Assembly (NCBI RefSeq): GCF_036182465.1
Contig: NZ_CP108081.1
Span: forward strand, 10,478,001-10,542,000
Reading direction: 5' to 3'
DNA: 64,000 bases
From: Streptomyces sp. NBC_00258
GTDB taxonomy: Bacteria; Actinomycetota; Actinomycetes; Streptomycetales; Streptomycetaceae
Shown: positions 58,322 through 64,000 of the stretch, one piece after another
How positions within the stretch are numbered: position 1 is the first letter of the stretch
Layout of the letters: the number at the start of each line of letters is the position of its first letter
Program-made: the position numbers and the translations under genes
The notes under the pieces: generated by a model
What the model was told of the DNA's origin: nothing
Database searches by the model: none
The model's input: only the letters and a program-made list of their open reading frames with translations

Positions 58322-58635
58322 CTCCCGGCCTCCTCACCTCTCGACCGCGCTCGCCTCTCGCCTCTCGGCACTGCTCGTGACCGCTACCGCCTCTCGTCAC
58401 ACCCTCACCGGCGTACGCCGCTCACCTTTCCACCGTCCTCTCCGTCGGGCGTCTTCGCCAGCCGCCGACGACTGATCCGCGCCCGGTGTGGAACCCGCGT
58501 CGTGTCTGTGGCCGGGAAGTCGTGTGTGCGACCGGGCGGCGATCACCGCGAGGGCATCCGCGAGGCGCGCGAGAGGGGTACCCGCGAAACACACGGGCGA
58601 AAGGCAGGAGGCATGAGCTTCGAAAGGTACGAGCC

Positions 58636-59523
58636 ATGAACAAGGACACCCGGACCGTCACCGTCGGCATCGACGGCTCCCGCGCGAGTCTCGACGCCGC
58701 CGACTGGGCGGCCCGCGAGGCCGAGCGACGCGGGGTCGCCCTGCGGCTGCTGCACGCCGGAGTCGAAGCCGCCGCACCCGCACGGCCCCCGGGTGGTGCG
58801 CCCGTCCGCACCACCCTCGACCGGGCCGCCGTCCAACTCTCCTACGGCCACCCGGCGTTGGACATCATCGCCCGCCGCACCGAGACGCCTGCCGTCCCGG
58901 CGCTGGTCGCCGCCGCCGCGGAGTCGGAGACCCTGGTCCTGGGCTCGCGGGGCTTCAGTGGCTTCGCCGGATTCCTGGTCGGCTCGGTCGCGCTCGCCGT
59001 GGCCGCGCGGGCCGAACGCCCGGTGGTGCTGGTGCGCGCGGGCGAACTCCCCGAGGACGAGCGGATGCCCGTCGCAGGGACCACCCCGCCGGCCCGGGCC
59101 CCGTATCTGCCGGTGGTCCTCGGTCTCGACCTCGCCCACCCCGCGGACGACCTCATCGGCCACGCCTTCGACACGGCCACAGTGCGCTCGGCGCCGCTGC
59201 ACGTCGTGCACGCCTGGACGCCGTCCCCACGGCGGGGCTACCTCAACGGCGGGCGGACGCCCGGCGACACGGCCGAGCAGGAGGACGCCAAGTGCCGTTC
59301 CCTGGCGGTGACTCTGCAGCCGTGGCGCCACAAGTACCCGGAGACCGAGGTCACCGAGCGCGTGGCCCACGGGCACGCCGGGCACCATCTGCTGCAGGCT
59401 TCCGCCCGGGCGGGACTGCTGGTCATCGGCCGCCGGGCCTCGGCCGGCCCGGGCCTCGGCCGCGCGGCGCGTTCCCTGGTCCACCACTCCACGTGCCCGG
59501 TCGCCGTGGTGCCCCATCCCTGA
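58636..59523 (+). CDS. Tandem universal stress protein
   Basis: 295 residues, two UspA domains. The first starts VTVGIDGSRASLDAADWAAR and has the nucleotide motif GSRGFSGFAGFLVGSVALAV; the second starts LPVVLGLDLAHPADDLIGHA and ends GRRASAGPGLGRAARSLVHH then CPVAVVP. Both keep G-2x-G-9x-G-like ATP-binding patterns. Such proteins are often in the dormancy regulon, as is the adjacent Rv1733c-like protein. AAAGG precedes the ATG. Confidence 0.9.
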   Translation: MNKDTRTVTVGIDGSRASLDAADWAAREAERRGVALRLLHAGVEAAAPARPPGGAPVRTTLDRAAVQLSYGHPALDIIARRTETPAVPALVAAAAESETLVLGSRGFSGFAGFLVGSVALAVAARAERPVVLVRAGELPEDERMPVAGTTPPARAPYLPVVLGLDLAHPADDLIGHAFDTATVRSAPLHVVHAWTPSPRRGYLNGGRTPGDTAEQEDAKCRSLAVTLQPWRHKYPETEVTERVAHGHAGHHLLQASARAGLLVIGRRASAGPGLGRAARSLVHHSTCPVAVVPHP

Positions 59524-59572
59524 AAGGGATCATCCCTGAGAGAGATCACGCCGACCGTGCGGCTGGGGGCGA

Positions 59573-60379
59573 TCAGCCGAAGCGCTCGATCCGGATACGG
59601 TCCACCGGCTGGCCGGCGTCCACCAGCAGCCGCGAGGCATGTTCGGCGAACCCGTTCGAACCGCACACATAGGCCTCCCACCCACCTTCGGGTCGGTCGG
59701 CCAGGAGCGCCGCCACATGTGCGGCCGACACACGTCCCACGGGCACACCCTCCGGCCCGGTGCGCGTGAACACGGGGGTGGTCTCGGCGCCGTACTCCGA
59801 CGCGTAGATCAGCTCCTCGGGGCTGCGAGCCGACACGAGCAGCCGCAGCGGCACCGACAGCCCCCGCGCGCGGTGGTGGCGGACCATCGACATCAGCGGT
59901 ACGACGCCTGAGCCCGCGCCGACGAGCAGGGCGGGCCGGTCGCCCGGCCAGGCGAAGAAGCCGCTGAGCGGGCCGCGCACCTCCACCTCGTCACCGGGTT
60001 TGGCGACCGTGTGGAACCAGCCGGACACCTCACCGCCGTCGACATGGTCGAGGGTGAGTTCGATGTGCCCGGTGTCGTCGGGCGGCGAGGCGATCGAGTA
60101 GTGCCGCTGAGCGAGATAGCCGTCCTCCGCCCGAAGCCGCAGCATCAGGTGCTGGCCGGGCAGATGCCCCTCCCAGTCGGGAACGGCGAACCGGAAGGTC
60201 GCCGCGTGCGGGGTCTCCCGGCGGACCTCGGTGAGCGTGGCGCGCTGCCAGGTGGCCGCCGCGCGGTTGCTCACGGCGATCCGCCCCGGCACGGCGAAGC
60301 GGGTCGGCGGAGTGAAGCCCGCCGACGGCGTGGAGCCCGTGGCGGACATGAAGGTCGCGGACATGGAGGTCTCAGTCAC
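59573..60379 (-). CDS. FAD/NAD(P)-binding oxidoreductase, ferredoxin reductase-like
   Basis: 268 residues: FAD-binding barrel (HLPGQHLMLRLRAEDGYLAQ, RHYSIASPPDDTG with the RxYS motif) and NAD(P) domain (PALLVGAGSGVVPLMSMVRH, YVCGSNGFAEHASRLL). No iron-sulfur domain is present. It probably passes electrons from NAD(P)H to the molybdopterin oxidoreductase encoded upstream; the genes overlap by 8 bases. GTG start. The first 40 residues are Ser/Thr/Met-rich and may be disordered. Confidence 0.87.
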   Translation of the reverse strand: MTETSMSATFMSATGSTPSAGFTPPTRFAVPGRIAVSNRAAATWQRATLTEVRRETPHAATFRFAVPDWEGHLPGQHLMLRLRAEDGYLAQRHYSIASPPDDTGHIELTLDHVDGGEVSGWFHTVAKPGDEVEVRGPLSGFFAWPGDRPALLVGAGSGVVPLMSMVRHHRARGLSVPLRLLVSARSPEELIYASEYGAETTPVFTRTGPEGVPVGRVSAAHVAALLADRPEGGWEAYVCGSNGFAEHASRLLVDAGQPVDRIRIERFG

Positions 60380-60977
60380 CGGAGTAGCGCTGCTCTTCCC
60401 AGGGGTTGCCGCGGTGGTGGTAGCCGTTCTGCTCCCAGAAGCCCGGCTCGTCGTGGTCCAGGAGCCGCAGGCCCGCGATCCACTTGGCGCTCTTCCAGAA
60501 GTACAGATGCGGCACGATCAGCCGCGCCGGACCACCGTGCTCGGCGGGCAGCGGCCCGTCCCCGTAATCCCACACGATCCAGGCGCGCCCGCCGGTGAGA
60601 TCGGCGAGGGGGAGGTTCGTGGTGTAACCGGTGTGCGAGTACGCGACGACGTGTGTGGCCTCCGGCGCCGGACGGACCTCGTCGAGAAACGCGTCGAGTG
60701 ACACGCCCCCGAAGCGCACCCCGAACTTCGACCAGCTCGTCACGCAGTGGATGTCGCCCTCGTACGCGGACGGCGGCAGCGCGTGCGCCTCGTCCCAGGT
60801 CCAGGTGCGCGGTTCGGCGACCAGACCGTCGACGGTGAACGTCCACTCCTCGGGCGCCAGGTCCGGCGTGACCTCCGCGGACAGGACGGGCCAGTCGTCG
60901 CCCGCGTCGTACTGGCCGGGCGGCAGCCCGTCGTTGCGGACGCGCGGGCGCCCGGTGAAGCCTCGGGTGACGTTCAT
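60372..60977 (-). CDS. Molybdopterin-dependent oxidoreductase, sulfite oxidase fold
   Basis: 201 residues, single Mo-cofactor domain. The molybdenum-ligand cysteine is in GDIHCVTSWSKFGVRFGGV; YSHTGYTTNLPLADLTGG and LIVPHLYFWKSAKWIAGL are conserved. It resembles YedY/MsrP-type proteins but without a Tat signal or heme domain, so it is cytosolic. The FAD reductase gene follows with an overlap, making a two-protein redox unit. ATG 60977 follows GGAGGCACC. The physiological substrate is unknown. Confidence 0.88.
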   Translation of the reverse strand: MNVTRGFTGRPRVRNDGLPPGQYDAGDDWPVLSAEVTPDLAPEEWTFTVDGLVAEPRTWTWDEAHALPPSAYEGDIHCVTSWSKFGVRFGGVSLDAFLDEVRPAPEATHVVAYSHTGYTTNLPLADLTGGRAWIVWDYGDGPLPAEHGGPARLIVPHLYFWKSAKWIAGLRLLDHDEPGFWEQNGYHHRGNPWEEQRYSGD

Positions 60978-61183
60978 ACGGGAGGTGCCTCCAGGCCTGC
61001 CGAACGGCGGCCCTTGATCGTTGCGTACGCCCTCCACGGTACCGGGCCCGCCGGGAAGCCCCGCCCCTGGACCGCCCCCGGATCATTGCGGCCGCGTGAA
61101 CAGTCCGGTGGCCGGGGAATAGCAGCCCCGTGATCTTCCTTGCCGCTATTGCCCACCCCTGCGCGAAGGAGAGTGACGGAGCA

Positions 61184-62104
61184 ATGCCCAAGGCGTACGT
61201 CTTCACCCGGTACGGCGGCCCCGAGACCGAAGCCCTCGTCGACCAGGACCGCCCGAGCCCCGGACCCGGCGAACTGCTGGTCGCCGTCCGGGCGGCGGGC
61301 GTGAACCCCGTCGACTCCAAGCAGCGCACCGGCTACCAGCGCCCCGGCCAGCAGCCGCGCGCGGTGCCCGCCGTGTTCGGCAACGAGGCCGCCGGAGTCG
61401 TCGAGGAGGTCGGCGAGGGCGTCACGGGCTTCGCGGTCGGGGACGAGGTCTTCGGCAACCCGGTCGCCGGGGCGTTCGCCGAGTACGTGCTGCTCCCCGT
61501 GGCGGTCACCGCGCACAAGCCCGCCGGGGTCTCGTTCACGGACGCCGCGGCCCTGCCCGTCGCGGCGGCGACCGCCTACGACGGAGTCCGCCAGCTGAAC
61601 CTGCCGGCCGGCTCGACCCTGCTGGTCACGGGCGCGGGCGGCGGTGTGGGCGTCTCGGTGATCCAGATCGCCCGCGCCGACGGCGTGAACGTCATCGGTG
61701 TCGCGAGCGCGGGCAAGAAGGACCTGGTCGAGTCGCTCGGTGCCGTCCATGTGCCCTCGGGCCCGGACTTCGTCAGCGGTGTACGGGCCGTGGCGCCCGA
61801 CGGCGTGGACGCCGTGTACGACGTGGTCGGCGGTGAGGTCCTCGAAGCCGCGTCCGAGCTGGTCGCGGACCGGACGAAGCTGATCACCGCGGGCGGCAAG
61901 GACATCGTGGCCCGGCTCGGCGGCTCGCCCGTCGCGCGGGCCCGTACCGCCGCGGTGCTCGACCAGGTGGTTCAGCTCGTGGCCGACGGCAAACTGGACC
62001 CCTTCGTGACGCAGACGTTCCCGCTCGAACGGGCCGGGGAGGCGCTGCGTACCGTCGAGGAGGGCCACACGCGCGGCAAGGTCGTGATCGAGGTCGCCAT
62101 ATGA
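61184..62104 (+). CDS. NADP-dependent quinone oxidoreductase (zinc-free alcohol dehydrogenase type)
   Basis: 306 residues, medium-chain dehydrogenase fold: VRAAGVNPVDSKQRTGYQRP, FGNEAAGVVEEVGEGVTGFA, nucleotide motif LLVTGAGGGVGVSVIQIARA and the C-terminal TFPLERAGEALRTVEEGHTR, GKVVIEV. No zinc ligands, so the quinone reductase type. ATG 61184; GGAG is close upstream. The stop overlaps the acetyltransferase start (ATGA). Confidence 0.88.
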   Translation: MPKAYVFTRYGGPETEALVDQDRPSPGPGELLVAVRAAGVNPVDSKQRTGYQRPGQQPRAVPAVFGNEAAGVVEEVGEGVTGFAVGDEVFGNPVAGAFAEYVLLPVAVTAHKPAGVSFTDAAALPVAAATAYDGVRQLNLPAGSTLLVTGAGGGVGVSVIQIARADGVNVIGVASAGKKDLVESLGAVHVPSGPDFVSGVRAVAPDGVDAVYDVVGGEVLEAASELVADRTKLITAGGKDIVARLGGSPVARARTAAVLDQVVQLVADGKLDPFVTQTFPLERAGEALRTVEEGHTRGKVVIEVAI

Positions 62105-62820
62105 GCGGGGCACGTCACCCGCTGGACAATCCGGCGCTGGGCTCGCTGACCGGCCCGCACGCCCACTTCGCCGAGCACCGCGGCCGCGTGCTGCGCTACC
62201 CCGTCGACGTGTCGCCCTGGCTGGCACTGCCCGACGAGCCGGACGCCGACGACTGGGCCGACCTCGCGGCACTCGTCGGCCCCGGCGAGGAGATAGGGCT
62301 CCCCGCCTTCGACGGCGGCATCCCGGACGGCTGGGACGTGACGTTCAGCCTGGACGGCGTACAACTCGTGGACGACGGCCTGGCCACCGCGCCGGAGCCG
62401 GAGGCCGTACGGCTCGGTCCCGCCGACGTACCGGAGATGCTGGACCTGGTCGAGCGCACCAGACCGGGCCCGTTCCTGCCGCGGACCGTCGAACTCGGCA
62501 CGTATCTCGGGATTCGCCGGAACGGGGCCCTGATCGCCATGGCGGGGGAGCGGCTGCATCCACCGGGCTGGACCGAGATCAGCGCGGTCTGCACCGATCC
62601 GGACTTCCGCGGTGAGGGCCTCGCGACCCGGCTGACCCTGGCGGTCGCCCACGGCATACGCGCCCGGGGCGAGACCCCGTTCCTGCACGCCGCCGCCGAC
62701 AACACCACCGCCATCCGGCTCTATGAGGCGATGGGCTTCCGGCTGCGGCGCAGGACGAGGTTCGTGGGGGCGCGGGTGCCCGAACCGCTCGGCGACCGGC
62801 AGACGTTGGGGGTCGCCTAG
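62101..62820 (+). CDS. GNAT-family N-acetyltransferase
   Basis: 239 residues. The C-terminal half is an FR47-like GNAT domain: ISAVCTDPDFRGEGLATRLT with the acetyl-CoA loop (Rx2Gx-type), LTLAVAHGIRARGETPFLHA and TTAIRLYEAMGFRLRRRTRF. The N-terminal half is acidic and may bind substrate. The acceptor is unknown. ATG is coupled to the quinone oxidoreductase stop. Confidence 0.85.
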   Translation: MSGARHPLDNPALGSLTGPHAHFAEHRGRVLRYPVDVSPWLALPDEPDADDWADLAALVGPGEEIGLPAFDGGIPDGWDVTFSLDGVQLVDDGLATAPEPEAVRLGPADVPEMLDLVERTRPGPFLPRTVELGTYLGIRRNGALIAMAGERLHPPGWTEISAVCTDPDFRGEGLATRLTLAVAHGIRARGETPFLHAAADNTTAIRLYEAMGFRLRRRTRFVGARVPEPLGDRQTLGVA

Positions 62821-62926
62821 CGGCGGGGGAGGGCGTGGGGCCGCGGCGGGCTTGAAGGATGGTGGTGCGGCGGGCCTTGACACGTGACGGGTCGCGCCGC
62901 CTGCCCGCTCGCGCCTCCGCCGTGCC

Positions 62927-63385
62927 TCAGTCGCTCGCGGACGTGGCCTTGAAGGTCACGCCACCCACCGCCGCGTTGTACCGCAGCAGATACCCGGCGA
63001 ACCGCTCCAGGTCCTCCTCCGGCCAGCCCGCGAGCCGCTCGCGGAACGCCACCCGGCGGCTCGCGGTCACCTGGGCGAGGATCTCCGTGCCGGCGGGGGT
63101 GAGGTGGAGCACCTGGACGCGCTGGTCCTGGGGATCGGCGCGGCGTTCGACCAGCCCTGCGCGTTCGAGGGCGGAGACCTGGCGGCTGACCGTGGACTTG
63201 TCCAGGGCGTAGTGCGCGGCCAGGTCGGTGGCCCGGCAGCCGCCGACGTCCTCCAGGTGGCCGAGCAGCGTGTACGAGACCAGGGACAGCTCGGGGTGCA
63301 GACGTCCCGCCGAGGCCCGGGCGCGGCGGGCGAAGGCCGTCAGCTCGTGGTGGATCGTCTCGATGGACACGTCGGCTGCGTTCAC
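62927..63385 (-). CDS. MarR-family regulator
   Basis: 152 residues: winged helix in GCRATDLAAHYALDKSTVSR and ERAGLVERRADPQDQRVQVL, flanked by dimerisation helices (HHELTAFARRARASAGRLHP). GTG 63385 follows AAAGGAAG. The upstream sequence holds GTTGC-N5-GCAAC, sharing ATGCAACTAG with the site before the other MarR gene of the window. It probably represses itself. Confidence 0.88.
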   Translation of the reverse strand: MNAADVSIETIHHELTAFARRARASAGRLHPELSLVSYTLLGHLEDVGGCRATDLAAHYALDKSTVSRQVSALERAGLVERRADPQDQRVQVLHLTPAGTEILAQVTASRRVAFRERLAGWPEEDLERFAGYLLRYNAAVGGVTFKATSASD

Positions 63386-63427
63386 GGTTTCTTCCTTTCT
63401 CTTCTGGTTGCACCATACAACTAAGTG

Positions 63428-63442
63428 GTTGCCTAATGCAAC
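63428..63442. promoter_or_regulatory. MarR operator
   Basis: GTTGC (63428-63432) and GCAAC (63438-63442) around CTAAT, with an upstream half-site-like ACAACTAAG. The 10-mer ATGCAACTAG at 63436-63445 is identical to 5225-5234. It is 43 bases upstream of the MarR start. Confidence 0.6.
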
Positions 63443-63559
63443 TAGAGGTGCCTCGGGTGTGATGCGCGGAGGGCCTGGGACCGGGTCCCGGCCGGGGGTG
63501 GCGCCGTGTAATGTTGCCGTCCGGCTGCGGACCGCCCCAGCCGCGAACGGACCGAGGAG

Positions 63560-63625
63560 GTGAGCCCCATTACCGCTGTGTCAGCTCGGGTGCTCTCGCC
63601 TCAGGGCCTCACCGGCATCAGGTGA
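63560..63625 (+). CDS. Putative 21-residue leader peptide upstream of methyltransferase
   Basis: The frame after GAGGAG reads GTG (or ATT at 63569, with better spacing from AGGAGG) to TGA 63623-63625. The peptide is SPITAVSARVLSPQGLTGI plus Arg. It ends 43 bases before the methyltransferase ATG and is followed by a hairpin that pairs with that gene's ribosome-binding site. The strong site and position argue for a translated leader that controls the downstream gene by ribosome stalling. Confidence 0.5.
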   Translation: MSPITAVSARVLSPQGLTGIR

Positions 63626-63635
63626 CCTGGAGGGC

Positions 63636-63657
63636 GCCCTTCGGCTTCCCGAAAGGC
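63636..63657 (+). promoter_or_regulatory. Hairpin masking the methyltransferase ribosome-binding site
   Basis: GCCCTTCGG (63636-63644) pairs with CCGAAAGGC (63649-63657) with one mismatch and a CTTC loop. The 3' arm contains GAAAGG, the only ribosome-binding-like sequence before ATG 63669. A ribosome held on the upstream leader could change the folding. Confidence 0.45.
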
Positions 63658-63668
63658 TCTCGGCTTCC

Positions 63669-64000
63669 ATGCCACCTTCTTACGCACAGGTCGTCACCGC
63701 GCTCCGCTCCGCAGGTTGTGTCTTCGCCGAGGACGAGGCGCGACTGATCCTCTCCACCGCACGCACACCCGCCGAACTCACCGTGATGGTGGACGGCCGG
63801 GTCGCGGGCCTGCCCCTCGAACACGTCCTGGGCTGGGCCGAGTTCAGAGGTCTGCGCATAGCAGTGGAACCCGGCGTCTTCGTGCCCCGCCGCCGAACGG
63901 AGTTCCTGGTCGAGCAGGCCGTCGCGCTCGCCCCCGAGGCCCCCGTCGTCGTGGACCTGTGCTGTGGCTCCGGTGCGGTGGGTGCGGCGCTCGCCGCCGC
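63669..64000 (+). CDS. PrmC-like N5-glutamine methyltransferase (3' end beyond window)
   Basis: 110 codons are visible. The N-terminal helical domain (YAQVVTALRSAGCVFAEDEA, ELTVMVDGRVAGLPLEHVLG) and the PrmC-like FRGLRIAVEPGVFVPRRRTE lead into SAM motif I, VVVDLCCGSGAVGAALA. NxxTE-type family members methylate release-factor glutamines; in actinobacteria this second, shorter class has no confirmed target. It is preceded by a leader ORF and a hairpin, so its translation may be inducible. Confidence 0.75.
   Translation, partial: MPPSYAQVVTALRSAGCVFAEDEARLILSTARTPAELTVMVDGRVAGLPLEHVLGWAEFRGLRIAVEPGVFVPRRRTEFLVEQAVALAPEAPVVVDLCCGSGAVGAALAA

Overview
The window is very G+C-rich actinobacterial chromosome, almost certainly Streptomyces. 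The signs are strong third-position G/C bias, many GTG starts with GTGA/ATGA stop-start overlaps, likely leaderless genes, paired CrcB fluoride channels, an MptB-type mannosyltransferase, an SAV_915-type small protein, and an actinobacterial cysteine-type leader peptide. No rRNA, tRNA, CRISPR array or intact insertion sequence was seen. Both ends cut genes: a substrate-binding lipoprotein on the left and a PrmC-like methyltransferase on the right.

Layout. 1-3848: sulfonate-type ABC transporter operon (hydrolase, rhodanese, permease, ATPase, lipoprotein; minus strand) behind a cysteine-type leader peptide, with a divergent LysR regulator. 4747-7104: MarR and glyoxalase genes, a GDT1/UPF0016 cation exporter preceded by a manganese (yybP-ykoY) riboswitch, and an SseB-like protein. 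7126-15493: galactan/galactoside module (LacI, two permeases, binding lipoprotein, GH42, secreted GH53). 15562-19522: acyl-CoA ligase, SnoaL-like protein, two CrcB channels around a remnant gene, UppP. 19611-25676: amide nitrogen catabolism (FadR-type regulator, permease, asparaginase, aspartase, glutaminase). 25808-30781: two polyprenyl-dependent mannosyltransferases, a D,D-carboxypeptidase and a short Rho paralog. 31174-33695: acyl-CoA dehydrogenase-like enzyme and P450. 33726-35660: an ECF42-type sigma module with two matching promoters. 35693-45844: GH13 enzyme, methyltransferase, KimA-like permease, VOC protein, SAV_915/LysA pair, CorA and chloroperoxidase-like hydrolase. 46041-50303: STAND ATPase divergent from two MEDS-domain partner-switching proteins. 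50346-57656: TetR/MMPL pair with operator, serine hydrolase, SnoaL, CE7 esterase, amidohydrolase. 57737-64000: membrane protein, universal stress protein, flavin reductase with molybdopterin oxidoreductase, quinone oxidoreductase, acetyltransferase, MarR, and a leader-peptide-controlled methyltransferase.

The galactan module reads as one pathway: secreted GH53 cuts galactan, the ABC proteins import oligosaccharides, cytosolic GH42 splits them, and LacI probably acts at a palindrome lying on the transporter promoter. The nitrogen block converts asparagine to aspartate to fumarate plus ammonia. Much of the interest lies in cis-acting RNA and DNA: a cysteine leader peptide with hairpin, a manganese riboswitch, two near-identical ECF promoters of which the second precedes an undescribed 62-residue gene, a leader peptide with a Shine-Dalgarno-masking hairpin, and several well-formed operators. 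Decay signs include a one-base frameshift in the rhodanese gene, a probable DUF190 remnant between the crcB genes, and a transporter-like fragment antisense to the MMPL tail. Operators, promoters and structures were found by eye and are untested.
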